NCBI GenBank assembly: GCA_037367355.1
Contig: CM074700.1
Coordinates: 620,001 to 684,000 of the forward strand
From: Neoscytalidium dimidiatum
Lineage: Eukaryota > Ascomycota > Dothideomycetes > Botryosphaeriales > Botryosphaeriaceae
Direction of reading: 5' to 3'
Length of the DNA: 64,000 nucleotides
Shown here piece after piece: positions 52,117 to 64,000 of this stretch (the first letter of the stretch is position 1; every line of letters starts with the position of its first letter). The translations under genes were made by a program, and so were the position numbers. Below the pieces are notes generated by a model. It was not told where the DNA came from. It worked only from the letters and a program-made list of their open reading frames with translations, and did not search any database.

Positions 52117-53671
52117 CTATGCGTACACATAACAGAACGGCCCGGCGGTGGTGCTCATCACGTCCCGCACCTTCAACACGTCGTCCGTCACGAAGCCCAA
52201 GTTCATCGTATCGTCGTACGTCACGTTCGCGCTCGGCGGGTCGTTCAGCAGGGTGCCGGTGCCCATCAGGGCCTTGGGGCCGGAGGTGCGCTCGGCTGGG
52301 TTGAGCTGCTGCCACTGCCACCAGAGGCGATCGATATTGCCGTGGTGCAGGTAGAAGACGGGCTCGGCCGGGCTGGTCAGGAAGTCGCGCCCCGGGTCGC
52401 CGCCGATGCTGTAGTGGCCGCCGCCGTGCACGCCGATCTCGCCCGAGCCCGGGTACGCCTGCAGCGTCATCTGGAAGTCGTAGACGTCCTGCGGCTCGAC
52501 CAGCGCGTGCCGCACGCCCGTCGCGTTCGCGTGCCGCCGGTTGACCGCGTCCGTCAGGTCGCGCCGCAGGCAGCGCGGGTTCCACGCGAAGTCGTCCGCC
52601 TTGGCCGGCGTTAGCGACGCCCCGATCGTCGTCCCGTCCAGCGTCGCCAGCCCGACCGGCCCCAGGTTGACCGTGTAGTTCGAGAACGGCCCGCTCTTGA
52701 CGCACCCGCCGCCCGTGCCCGGCGGCAGCTTGACCGGGTTGGCGCCCACGCCGACGACGACCGCGCCGACTTCGTCCGTGTGGACGCCGTTGCCGCCGAG
52801 GCTGGTGGCCGAGCCGTCGAAGATGGGCGAGTTCTCGAGACCCGTTTCGGCCGTCTTGGTCCAGTCCCAGTAGGGTTGCGCGCCGATGTAGCCGCATTCG
52901 GTGCGCAAGGCTTGTTCATACTGCCAGATGTACCAGCGGTGCCAGGAGAGGAACGTTGCCTGGGGGTCCGGATCAGTATTTTTTTGGTCTAGATTAAGAG
53001 ATCGAAAGGCACTTATTGGGAAGGATAAATCGGGTGTGGAGATGAGAAGGTTGCGGACTGGGTGGAGGGGAAGACTTACGGAGTAGTGCACGAAAAAGGT
53101 CTGGTTAATGTGCGCAACGACCCAGTCGTCAAAGTGGGACTTGGCACCCGGCGCGAGGTCGGAGGGTGTACGGGCTGGCTTGCTTTGCAAGCAGAGTACG
53201 GCATTGGTGTACGAGATACGCTCTTCCGCAGAGAGGTCACCCCTGTATCATGTGGTCAGTTGCTGGTCTACTCTAACATGGCTGGTGGATGGTAAAGTGA
53301 AGTCGGAGTATATGTAGGGGAAAGCAATGACCAGGTGTATCACCGACAGCATTACATGATTGACAGAGGAATATAGTATCAAACTGACCAGGACACGAAA
53401 GAAAGTGAAAAGTTAAAGGACATGACGCCATGGCAGGACAGGTTTGAAGTACTCACCATTCTTTCCGAATAACAAGTTTATCTGCTGTACAAGATCCCTC
53501 CTTGGGAAGGTTCTTCTTCGTGGTCTCCAATGCATGCTTAGCGATGTCTTTCAACGACGCGGTGATAGCATTAAAGTTTCCTGGTAAGCTTAAGGGGCCG
53601 TCATAGCTGGATCCGGCGGGGGCCGCATCAACCGTAGCGGCCAGCAGTGGGAGCAGCTGAATTAAACGCAT
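52117..53671 (-). CDS. Secreted tyrosinase (type 3 copper enzyme)
   Basis: Three exons (53671-53457, 53242-53080, 52959-52117) give 406 residues. The start MRLIQLLPLLAATVDAAPAG is a signal peptide. The splices restore KEW/GDLSAEERISYTNAV and VHYS/ATFLSWHRWYIWQYE; the second intron is a multiple of three and open, so it can be misread as coding. Copper A ligands lie in HFDDWVVAHINQT and SWHRW; copper B ligands in HGGGHYSIGGD and FYLHHGNIDRLWW. Several N-glycosylation sites (NQT, NYT, NVT) fit secretion. The family oxidises mono- and diphenols to quinones. The first intron is 214 bases, long for this window. It is short in length, lacking the large C-terminal cap of mushroom tyrosinase. Nothing ties it to the cluster. 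Confidence 0.9.
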
Positions 53672-56600
53672 GATTCGGGAGAGAGAGGCTCAGATTAAGT
53701 TTGGTAGAACGGAAACGGGACGAAGGGGGCGGATGCCTCTTTGGGCTCAGGGAGGCTCTGTCTGAAATCGACAAAACAAATGAACACCAGGAAATATCGG
53801 CTGGAACGGTCACCCACGAACAGATGAAGAGAAAAGGGGACGAAAGCAAAGGCAATGCCGGTACAGACCAACGTGTCAAGCTATTGACAAGAAATCGTAT
53901 CTCATTTATATCCAACGCCGTCGTCGAGCTTGCAGCCTCATGGGAGCGGCGGCAGTCGGCGAGTCGGCGACAGAAGCATTCGGCTCCGCATAGTGCGACG
54001 ATGGTGGGGGGGAATCTTGGTCAGGCTTCATGGCCTCATGCACTATGGATGATACATGTCTACTTATGGCCTGGCGGTGGAATACGAGTGGCCAAGCTGT
54101 TGGCGAGGACCTAACGAGCTGTCATGGTCGGCGGGCGTACCCCTGCCAGGCGGCGGCGGTTTAGCTGTCTTGGCCACATATGGTGCATAGGGCAGCCCAG
54201 ATCTGCACCGCCAGACGGCATATGACCGCCAAGAGGGGAAATGTGCGACTCGCCAATGATGCTCAAGGCGGGTCGTGCCACTCCGCGAAGCCGCTCATGA
54301 TTACACGGCAGGCCCGCCAGCGTCAGTCGGCGAACGAAAATGATGGCGCGGAGAATAAATCAGCGAGGCTTAGCCGCTCTGCTTGGAGCGGCGCCCCTCT
54401 TTAGATTCTCCGGAGGAAGCTTTGGGGTAAGCAACGGGTATCCGCATCTGTCAAAAAGCAGGGCGATCACGTTGACGGGTGGCGCTCAGCCAGAAAACTA
54501 CCGGTAAGGCTGGCTACTGAAACCGGCAGTTGTAGCGACGATCGTGCCAACCAGAACGGCGCGTGAAGATACGAAACACCGCGTTTCGCGGCACTTGGGC
54601 TGAGTGAGCCCGGCTTTGGCTGGATTCTGGGCGGCAGGGGAGCGCGGCGCAGCGCGATCGGAGCGGCGCGAGAGCGCAGACTACCAACCGAAACGGCCTA
54701 CACCAGACTCGGCTATGCACTCACGGCTGCAAGCCAACTTCACGGCGATGATGATGTACAACCTCGGCCGAGCTCAGACGGCGAACAGCGACCGCTAGGT
54801 CTGTTGACTGTCGGGGATCGTGGAGCCGATAGAACGGATTCCCGATGTCCCTGACCGTGCCGAACACTGCTGCTGCTGCCTATCGTTGATCAGCATTGCC
54901 TCGAAGGATTCTAGCTGCAGGGCTGATCTCGCCGACTTGGAGCGGACTTCGCAGGCACAGACCATCACTCCACCTGCTTTTCTTCGCACTCAGGTCAGCA
55001 AGACTGCTTCATCTTGCAGGGAGAGCACGTTGTGCGAAGGCGTTTTCCGGACGAAGAATCCGATAACTCCACTCGCAACATGGTTTCTATTTCGGACCAT
55101 CCCTGCTCTGCTGGACTATGACATGCCCATTAGACAAAAGCGGAACCGAAACCATGTCCTCAGGTTACACCGAATACCAGGTTCGCCATGAGGGACACGT
55201 GCAGTCATATCCAGAAATGCGCTGCAACCGGGATCTGATGCTCTCACTCGCATTTCTATTTCTCATCGTTTCTGTAAGAGCAATCTTCTACGGTACCGAG
55301 TCAGCACCTCGCGCGACATGCTTAATTCTGTGTAGCTTCAAATGTCGTATGTCCGGGAGCATGCATGTCATTCAGCTGTACCGCGTGCCACATGAAGAGA
55401 AGGTTATTTTCGTTGCGCAACCTCCAAAGCTCGGTTGTTTCAAGGATCTCGGAAGTCGGCATGCCGATGGGCAAGACTGCAGTTTCGGTACGCCGCCAGA
55501 GTCGATTGCAGGCTTTCGGAAGTACTGATAGCGGTGAGCTGAGGATGCCCCGCTTTTGGATTCAGCACCATTGAAGGAGATGTCTTGGCCTAAGCGGAAA
55601 GACGTTCCTGGTCCCGATGGCCTATCCAGCGGGTGAACTGGCCGAACCAATGCCCTGCTATCCTCGAAAGTCGTCGAGAATGGTGAGTCAGTGGCTCATG
55701 CGGCCGGTCAGACGGCGGACGAGAGTAGACGGGTTGACATAGCTATTTGCTGTTCGGTGCTGACATTGTATTTTCCCGGGGAGGACTGACAGGTGTCTGG
55801 ACTCGCTTACAAAGGGACTATTGAGCCACGCTCGCAACGTGGTTGATGAACAACAAGGCGCCACCTGCTTATCCCGCGAAACTCGGCTCCGACAATCCGA
55901 AGTGGTGAAGGCAGTGGTAGGTTCAGATGGAGATGCAAGAGAACGCCTTGATTCGACCTTGCACGGTCCATCCGGCAGACATCCCGCTTGAGCTGCCCGT
56001 GTCGGTGCGGAGTTAAGGGCTTCAAACCTGGCTGTTCTGCAACTGCTGGGCTGCACTGGAAGACCTGCTGGTCGAGGAAAGCGTCCACACCCTATCTGCG
56101 AGCCGAAGTCTTCGAAATCTACTAAGGAGATCGTCCTTTTGACATATGTTAACCATTTCGCAGAGGTTGACATAACGGCGTCACCCGCGTATGCCACCCG
56201 TCCACAAAAGCCACAATGCGGCATAAACCGTTGAGTCCAGGAACCGACAGAGCCTGAAGAAACTTTGAACCGAGTCGCAAACGCGGACATATGGTCGGCG
56301 CAGCATTGTCGGGCAGGAAAAACTGCAAGTTGCAGATGGGGTGATCAGAATACGAAGGTGAAGCCGAAAGAAAGCGAGTCCAGCAGATGAAGGCGGCCGG
56401 AGGTAGCCGTGAAATAGGCCGTGACTCTCAAGCGAAGGTCGAGCGCGTACCCCGCAAAGGCAGGTCTGAAGAGAAGAAGGTTGGTGGTGGAGAGAGAGAG
56501 GGTCTGTGGAGGGGAAATGGCGGTGCCTCGCTCACGTGCAGGCACGACAAAGAAACACGCTAGTCTGCGTGCGGAAGGTGGGCATGCTAGTGGCATTGCT

Positions 56601-57044
56601 TATCGTCATTCCAAGACCGCCCGAGTCTCCTGAGCCATCTCCAACTCGGCGAAGATGCCACTTGCGGATGCTGTGCTCGTTCTCTCCGCTTCCCTCCTTC
56701 TCCGTCAATTGGTGCGCCCGGCTTCCCTCTCCGTCTGGGCGCTCAAGTACCCAGCGATGCTTAAGTCAATGAAGCACCCCATTCGCTGCTTGGCCGCCGC
56801 TTTAATGAAAATGCCCTCCAATATGCCTGCTGTGTCCGCTCTCACAAGCCTTTAGACGTTTTCCAGAAGCTATTTCCCTGTCCTCGAATCCGAACACCTG
56901 CTTGGTCAGGTCTAGGACATGATGCAGCAGACCAGGCCTTGTTTTGCACGAGATCGCCGAGGACAATGCGAACCATAAATACCGCCATGGCCGCGTGCGG
57001 TTCCATTCTCTAGCGCACTTGCTCAACAACGTTCTCCGGCCATC
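53672..57044. other. Large intergenic region
   Basis: This 3.4 kb stretch between the tyrosinase and carboxypeptidase genes has many overlapping frames on both strands (for example 55688-56290 minus and 53701-54114 plus), but none has motifs or splice continuity. I see no inverted terminal repeats or transposase motifs. The last few hundred bases should hold the carboxypeptidase promoter. Confidence 0.5.
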
Positions 57045-58908
57045 ATGCGGTCCTCCTTCGCTGCCCTGGCTTCGGCCCTCTATGCCGCCAACCTGGCCGT
57101 AGCTGTTCCTTTCTCCAGTGCGAACAAGGTCTCTACTGTTGAGAAGAACGGCGTTGTCTACAACGTATTCGACCATGCCGCCACCGGTGCCCGTCTTGAG
57201 TATGTCAACAACAGCGGGATCTGCGAGACCACCCCTGGTGTCAACCAGCACTCTGGATACCTGTCCGTGGGCACCAACATGAACATGTGGTTCTGGCACT
57301 TCGAGGCACGTCAGAACCCGAAGACTGCTCCCCTGGTCGCCTGGTAAGGCCGCAAGACCCTCTCTCCCGAAACATAGGCATACTTACAAACGCGCACAGG
57401 TTCAACGGTGGCCCGGGCTGCTCCAGCATGATCGGTCTTTTCCAGGTAAGCCTTTACGAGACATCCGAACCAAGTGGCGAATGGCTGGGAATACCAGTAG
57501 ATTTTTGCCCTTAGACGCGCGATTTCTAACGCTTTCCAGGAAAATGGTCCGTGTCACTTCGTCAATGGCGCCACCGAGCCCTCTTTGAACGAGTACAGCT
57601 GGAACTCGTACGCTAACAGTAATGCCCCTCTCAATCCTTCGCGTTGTGCAACGTTAACAAGATCAAGTGATCTACATTGATCAGCCTATCGGAGTTGGTT
57701 TCTCCTATGGTACTGACGATGTGACTTCCACCGACACTGCTGCACCTTACGTCTGGAAGCTCCTTCAGGCTTTCTATGGTAAGACCTTACTTTCCCCTTG
57801 CATGAATTGATATGCAGGCTAACCGAAAAGACAAATTTCCTGAGTATGAGAGCAGAGATTTCGCCATCTTCACCGAATCATATGGTGGACATTACGGTCC
57901 TGCTTTCGCGGCCTACATTCAAGAGCAAAACAAGGGTATCGACAACGGTACTGTCAAGGGCCAGAAGATCAACTTGATTGCTCTTGGAGTCAACAACGGT
58001 TGGATTGATGCCGAGATCCAGGAAAAGGCATACATTGATTACTCGGTCAACAACACCTACAAGAAGATCATCACCGCCAGTGAAGCCACCTCTTACTACA
58101 ATGCCTACCAGAAGACCTGCCTTCCCGCGGTTCAGGCTTGCGAGAGCTCGGGAACGAATAGCGCATGTACCAACGCAGACACCAAGTGCTACAACAGCAT
58201 CGAGGGCCCTCTCAGCGAGGAGGCCGACTTCAACGTCTACGATGTCCGCATTTCCAGCAGTGTTACGGACCCGCCGGAGACCTATGCCGATTACCTGGCA
58301 CGCAGCGATGTTGTCAAGGCAATCGGTGCACAGTCCACCTACCAGGAATGCCCGAATGCGCCTTACTATAAATTCTCTTCCACCGGTGATAGTGAGTCTC
58401 CAATTTTTTCGTCCGCTTGACGCAAGTCGAGATGCTTACAGACCTCGCTAACTACCGCCAGATCCCCGCTCGTTCCTCCCCGATCTCAACAGTGTTGTTC
58501 AGTCTGGTCTGACCACCCTCATCTGGGCTGGCGATGCCGACTGGATCTGCAACTGGATGGGCGTAAGTAACCGCAACACTTTATATGGGCGAGGGCGAAG
58601 GCACTAACAAGGATTCAAAGAACTATGACGTCGCGCAGGTCGTGGAGTTTGACGGCCAGGACTCATTCCGCTCCACTGCGCTTAAGCCCTACAACGTCAA
58701 CGGCAAGCAGGGCGGCACTTTTAAGACCGTGGACAACTTTTCCTTCGTACGTGTCTTCGAAGCAGGGCATGAGGTGCCATATTACCGTAAGTTCTTGGCA
58801 TGGAAGTGTAAATGGTACCGGGTAAGCTGACTCGGCATAACAGAACCAGCACTGGCGCTGCAGGTGTTCAAGCAGACCCTGCAGGGTAAGGGCCTGTCGT
58901 CCACCTAA
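57045..58908 (+). CDS. Secreted serine carboxypeptidase (S10 family)
   Basis: Eight exons (57045-57343, 57400-57445, 57540-57618, 57668-57778, 57831-58391, 58462-58562, 58621-58786, 58844-58908) give 475 residues. The signal peptide MRSSFAALASALYAANLAVA is followed by an S10 domain. Splicing creates W/FNGGPGCSSM (oxyanion region), YIDQPIGVGFSY, the nucleophile FTESYGGHYGP with Ser about 195, the acidic motif AGDADWICNW near 390 and the histidine in EAGHEVPYY near 449, joined to QPALALQVF. Cysteine pairs (CLPAVQACESS, CTNADTKCYN) fit extracellular disulfides. The enzyme trims C-terminal residues of peptides in acidic conditions. The introns have clear CTAAC/CTGAC branch sites. Confidence 0.93.
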
Positions 58909-60834
58909 GCGGCCGGTGGAATAGCTTCCGCGCCAAGGTCGCCACGTGTGTGTTAAAATTGGAGCGAGGGTGGAGAGTCAGGGCTCATCGTATGTTGGAT
59001 AGTCCGAATCGAAACAACCGAAAGAGCACACAGTGCGCATTGCAGTGCAGGCCTAGCCATCACGACTCAGATATGTTGTAGCTTTGAGTTTGCGCTAACG
59101 AGCCTCGACGATTGAAGCTGGAACCCCCTTGTCCATGAATCTGAAACGAACTATCACCTGCTTTGCTTATTCGCCACTCAAACTGACTGCCGGCAGCTCC
59201 CGGCCATGGTTTCAGAAGTGACGGCATCGTGTCTGTCGTTCATTCCGAGCAGCACTCCCGTGAATATGCTCTCGGCGAGCCAGAAACTCAAAGTACTTTC
59301 CGTTGCAATGTTGTAAGTAAGCTTACCGCGACGTCGAGAGCGCTACACATTGTCCTCCTTATGAATTAAAAGGAGATGAAATATTGCGGCAGTTCAACGA
59401 CTAACGGAATCTAGCAGGTTTCCCTTGCCAGCCAAAATCGCCTTCGTGGCGTAGCCACTGCGTTCTGATGAAACTGTGTGCAAATTAAGTGCAGATTGGC
59501 CCTATTCCGCCACGCTGTTCTCTCGTTGCTCGTAATTGCGGCGCGCCTCATATCCGAAGTCCGCCGTTGCTTCATATTCTCAACCGTGATGTTTCTGACA
59601 GCGGCTGTGCGTCGGCTCAACATTCCCGACACTATGGACCCATTTTTTTCAGAGGCGCCACCTGTTCCGGCAGAGAGAAGTGCCGGAATGTTTTGCGGAA
59701 GGATCCGTAGGTAGTGTGTCAACGAAGGGTGTTTCGGCGTCCAGCCAAGATCAATTGCGGTCCATAAAGTTATGTTATCCATATCTCTTGATCTTGCTGG
59801 GCCGCTGTATTGATTTCAGGTGTACGCTGTCCTAAATTCGGCTGAGACTGAAATAGTCTTGCTATGCATGAGGCGGAAATAGCTTGTATAGCTGACGGCC
59901 TATAAATTTATGGCGGCCAATGATAGAGGAGTCATCTTGAAGTCCTCTTTTTTGCCGTTTCCGAGTCGCTGTTATTTTGTATTCATTCATACAAACGCTA
60001 ATCACTCGCCCAGCTGAAAATTGATTTAGCTAAGACCGCTCACACAGCAATAGTGCCCTTTTCTTTTCTTTTTTTTTTTTTAGTGGTATACTGCTCCTTC
60101 TACCGCTGTTTCACTTGAAGAAATTGGAAATAGGTACCATTGAATGCATTAATAATAGAAAGAGCACCCGGGTCATTGCTACTATCTTGGCCACGCTTTT
60201 GTCGAATGCATAATTGGTATGACATTCTTATCAGGCATTATTGTAACTGTTGGCAAAGCCCCTTAGGTCCAACTGACACAGCTGCAGCGCGCGTTTTGTA
60301 CCGCAAGATGGAGCCCAGCCTTACAGCTACAACAAAATCCGTATCATTTATATATATCAATTCCATTTTAGAAAGAAGCAGCGTATGTATCACATTCCGG
60401 CTGAGTAATAACAGATTTGCCTTACCAGCTGCGAGTTGCAAGGGCGGTGCTCGCAGCTGCATGAACGAGAATTCACGCAGGCACGTTCCCGGCTCGAGTC
60501 ACCTTTCAATGAGTCTATTTACCGCTATTGAAGATGCTGCGCAAGAGATTAATATAGGTAGTGACATGCAAACTAGGCCTTGTCTATTTCACATGATCAT
60601 AGAAGCCATTGCTGGGTCCATCCTTGTGAGAAGTACGCATCCATTTGACTCGCCTCAGCCTACTCGTTTACCCAATCCTCGCTTAACCGCACTACATTGA
60701 GGCTGACCTGCTACCAATAGATGTAATCATTTGCAACAAATCTGAATAAGCAACAGCTACAACTGGGTAGCCTCTTGCGTCATCAGGTTAAGCTACAGCT
60801 TTGAATAACAAAAACAGGATCAGGACGTAAAACT
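58909..60834. other. Intergenic region
   Basis: No supported gene lies here. Short frames at 59411-59782 and 60140-60700 are motif-free. A T-run is present at about 60069-60081. Composition becomes more A/T-rich to the right. Confidence 0.5.
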
Positions 60835-63072
60835 ATGCTACGTATCTTACCCAGCTTCGAACTTCGGACCATAGACCTCGCGAGTCCCGACCGGTTTGAA
60901 ATTCCAGTAAGAGTCATCTACATCATGGAAGCAGATCACATCAATGACGACGAAATATCGGCAACAGAACGTTCATTCGAAGTTCCACCTGACAGCCTTT
61001 CCGCGATGCCTTTCCGATTATCCGCCGAGAGACAATGGGAACGGACACATCTTAGGGTCGAAGATCTGGAATCCTCTCCTGTATCTCATCCATCATACCA
61101 TTCGCGGTCCCGTGCATACTCTCGAGCCTCGTCACACTCCACCCTCGCCGTGGAGCCAACTTGCTCCAACCTTTGTGACAGCAGAACGAGCTAATCTCCC
61201 GCTACAAGACCGATTATCCCGCCAAAGAAGCATTACACTCTCTAATGCCACGGATGGTGGCACTGGGAGCTTGGTGGTGCCATAATGAGCATCGGTTGCA
61301 TAGTGGCCATCAGCACTGTGCTACCGTATCTCAACAATAGCACATTGACCCATAGACATTTCCTAATGGCACCGAACACTCTTACCTCCATTTTCATCAC
61401 GGTGGCAAAGGCTTCATTGCTTCTCGACGTAGCTGAGGGTATCAGCTAGCTCAAGTAGTTGTATTTTCAGGAAAAAGCCTATCCCATTAACCACGTGGAT
61501 GCCTTTAATGATGCAAGTAGGGGGCCCTGGGGAAGCTTATGCTTCTCGTTTTGGTGTGGGCGCAAGAAAGGCGCGTTTCTGGCATCTCTTGGTGCTGTGA
61601 TAGTCCTGGCTACCTTAGCGATAGAGCCAATGGCACAGCAGATTGTTACTTTTGCATCGAAAAACGTGTCTGTTGGGGGAGCGTTTGGAGAAATACCAAT
61701 TGCGGTCGGGTACGATGAGCCAGCCTTCTGCGAGTCCTGCGCTACTTAAGCCCCTTTTCGAACACTCAAACTAAGTATTCGTCTAGGAAATCACTTCATA
61801 CAGCTGGAAGGCTCCCTCTCCATGGGTCTCTTCAATCTTGAAATCCCTGATCGCTTCAGCTGCCCTACTGGGAATTTCACTTGGCCAGACTTTTCCCCAT
61901 TTGGATTCTGTAACGAGCGCGAAGACATAACAGGCAAGATGACCAACTCAAGCTGCCATATCCACACAGCGAGTAATGGACTCCAGGAGAACACGCGACT
62001 ACCGGGTATTCGTTCGCGGGGAGAGGCATGTTCAATACTTCAGACTTCCTTTCAGATTGATCTAACAAAGGGCAGCTCGTGTGGCAACCGCAGATGGAGA
62101 CCCTCCTCCTCTCCACAGTCAGCATTGAACAACTATGGCAAGACGAAGGGGAGGCACTAATTCCTTCTGTTGCCCCGCTGAACCACTCGCTCGACGAGCC
62201 AGACCTAACCACAATCGTCAACATCCTGATTCACCGCCTGAACCAAACGAATGCCATCACCGTTCCGTCCGTGCAGTGTGAATCAAGACTCCTGGACTCG
62301 TACCTCTGCGAGATAAAATGGTGCGCCAAGCCGTATCAGTACATATCCGTTGTAAGTCAGCATACACTCAAACGCAGCACAATTCCTTCGAACATCCGCT
62401 TAGGAGTAACAGACGAACGGCACCACGACCTCCCACGCCTTTTCCGCCCCGCTCATCATGCCAACCAACAAAACGAGATCGCCATCATCAATACAGCACA
62501 CCCGACCTCTCCGACATCGCCTGGTCCCACATCGCCCCCGACGAAACGGCCGCCTTCCCCATCGGCCGCTTCTCCCAGCTCACGTAAACCTGGCGCGAGA
62601 CGCTCTGCGTGGCGGGCGACACCAGCACGCTGGTCGCCATGAACGACGACAAGGTTGACGGCGGCGCCCTCGCGCTGTACCGGAGCGCCGACGTCGGCGA
62701 CACGGTGTCCGGCATCGCCGCAAGCCTCTCCGACAACCTGCGCGTCGCGGGCATGAACAGGACCGCCGTCCGCGGCGCCGTCTACAAGAGCGAGACGTTC
62801 GTCGTCGTGCGCTGGACGTGGTTGACGCTGCTGGCCGCGGTGGTCGCGCCGCGTCCCTGGGCCTCACGATCTGGGTGAATAGTGGGAAAGGCGGAGGCGG
62901 GCCGCCATCGTGGAAATCGAGCGTCTTGTGGTTGCTGCTGCGCGGCTTGGAGGGGTGGGACAGGGAGGAGCGGAGGGCGGAGACGAAGGCGGAGATGGAT
63001 GCGTTGGCTGGGCGGATGGAGGCGCGGTTGCGGAAGGACGAGGAGGGGGATCGGGCTTTTGTGAGGGCTTGA
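60835..63072 (+). pseudogene. DUF3176-type membrane protein, disrupted
   Basis: One frame from 60835 runs into the DUF3176 signature WWHWELGGAIMSIGCIVAIS and then TLTSIFITVAKASLLLDVAEGIS, LYFQEKAYPINHVDAFNDASRGPWGS and the helix FLASLGAVIVLATLAIEPMAQQIV. It is interrupted by TAA at 61192 and 61243, TAG at 61447 and 61456, and TAA at 61747. The pair at 61447/61456 sits where relatives have EGISQLKWLYF, so they are CAG to TAG and TGG to TAG changes. Further on, GLFNLEIPDRFSCPTGNFTWPDF, a segment ending CEIKWCAKPYQYISV, another TAA at 62585 (FSQLT/TWRET) and the C-terminal PPSWKSSVLWLLLRGLEGW follow in shifting frames. One shift lies near 62840-62880. DUF3176 proteins are multi-helix fungal proteins of unknown role. 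Confidence 0.65.
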
Positions 63073-63246
63073 GCGTATACGGTGGCCTGACCGGGGTTGC
63101 TTCTAAGAGGGCGATGGTAAGCTCTCTGGTGTGGAGTGTGCTAGCGCTGCTTAAGATTAATTATTTGAAGGACTTTTTATGTCGCAAGTGATCAAATGTC
63201 CCATATGCTATGAAACTTGGATTGAAAATACCTATCCGAAACAGGG

Positions 63247-64000
63247 TCACGATAAAGCCGTACTATCTTCCTCGCCAGATAATGCATTAGCACCACCTCC
63301 TTCGATTCCATTCTGAGATACGAACACGACAAGTACTGCGGCATATGTGGCGCCTGCGACAAATATCTCTGCCATACTGGCTAGGCTAGCCGCCGTTACT
63401 CCCGAAACGAACGCTGTAGCAGCAAGGAAAATCACCACAAATTTGACAGCGGTTGAAGAGACAAAATTGAGAATGATGATTGGAACCAAGAGAACCAGGA
63501 TTGTCAGTGAAGCAGCAATCACCCGGGCGACGGCGCGAATGGTCGGCCGGGAGAGGCCTCCGTTAGTCTTTGATCCTAAGCAGAAAAGCTAGTGGGTAAT
63601 CAACAGTTGGGTCATGTTTGAAAGTAAACGAAATAGCATATTGTATAAGAAAGTCCCGTACCTTCCGACTGCTGCTAACTACAGCAACAACGCTTTCAGC
63701 AAATGGTAAAAGTTTGGCCATGCCGGCATCTTTCATGTGTCCGAAGAGCATTAGATTGTTCGTGGTTTTGCTCAAGAATTCCGTCTCCTTCCTTGGCAAA
63801 GAAACGTTATAATCGATCCAACTTTTCAGCGATGCAACTCTGTGTGGGTTAGCATCGGGTCTGCTCATCACCCAGCAATATCGTTCTAGAAAACTATCTA
63901 ATTTAGATTGTGGAGCGTAAGTAGAGCGAAGTCAATTCCACAACTTTCAAGTAACCCTTAGACAGTTAGAGCACGTACCGTGATCTTTCAATGCTGCATC
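63247..64000 (-). CDS. DUF6594-type membrane protein, 5' end outside window
   Basis: Visible exons are 64000-63979 (cut by the window edge), 63897-63662 and 63588-63247. The first splice gives DAALKDH/DSFLERYCWVMSRPD, the second SSSRK/LFCLGSKTNGGLS, and both restore the layout of DUF6594 proteins: a helical N-terminal part with SLKSWIDYN and KETEFLSK, then three hydrophobic helices (SLTILVLLVPIIILNFV, VKFVVIFLAATAFV, IFVAGATYAAVLVVFV) before a short acidic tail. The function of the family is unknown. The gene is convergent with the DUF3176 pseudogene, 174 bases apart. Confidence 0.75.

Noticed and set aside
52960..53079. Reading through the second tyrosinase intron as coding
   Set aside because: The segment is open in frame, but it separates HYS from FLSWHRW, which are close together in the family, and it has a GTAAGT donor and CAG acceptor.
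55688..56290. 200-codon minus-strand ORF
   Set aside because: It has no recognisable domain, competing frames of similar length exist on both strands, and it has no plausible neighbours.

Overview
The window is nuclear DNA of a filamentous ascomycete (Pezizomycotina). Most genes are split by short introns of about 46-120 bases with fungal GTAAGT/GTACGT-type donors and CTAAC/CTGAC branch sites. The gene families are typically fungal: F-box protein, SSU1-type sulfite pump, DUF3176 and DUF6594 proteins, secreted tyrosinase, S10 carboxypeptidase, highly reducing PKS and multimodular NRPS. I cannot place the genus from sequence alone. All exon boundaries below were derived by eye from splice signals and reading-frame continuity.

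Layout. The left flank (1-6.2 kb) has an F-box gene, a four-exon SSU1-like transporter and a small coiled-coil ORF. The centre (6.9-44.5 kb) looks like a secondary-metabolite locus: a three-module NRPS (A-T-C-A-T-C-A-T, one exon, no release domain), a divergent nitronate-monooxygenase-type flavoprotein, a highly reducing PKS (KS-AT-DH-degenerate MT-degenerate ER-KR-ACP), a free thioesterase, a 3.4 kb gene-poor gap, a bZIP regulator, a stand-alone condensation domain, a methyltransferase with an ATP-grasp-like N-terminal half, a cytochrome P450 with an apparent AT-AC intron, a Baeyer-Villiger-type flavoprotein monooxygenase and an asparagine-synthetase-like amidotransferase. The right flank (47.4-64 kb) is mostly conserved or ordinary: exosome subunit Csl4, glyoxalase II with an optional N-terminal leader, a four-helix membrane protein, GPI de-N-acetylase (PIG-L), tyrosinase, S10 carboxypeptidase, a DUF3176 pseudogene with RIP-like stops, and the 3' part of a DUF6594 gene.

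How the genes may work together (inference). The NRPS would build a tripeptide-like intermediate left on its terminal carrier domain. Release or further coupling must come from a separate protein: the free condensation domain, the free thioesterase or the ATP-dependent asparagine-synthetase-like enzyme. The PKS could supply an acyl chain or belong to an adjoining separate pathway. By eye, the PKS and thioesterase are much richer in G/C at third codon positions than the NRPS, condensation-domain, methyltransferase, P450, monooxygenase and amidotransferase genes, so the locus may be two clusters side by side. P450, monooxygenase and methyltransferase are tailoring enzymes, and the bZIP protein is the likely local regulator. 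I found no dedicated efflux transporter.
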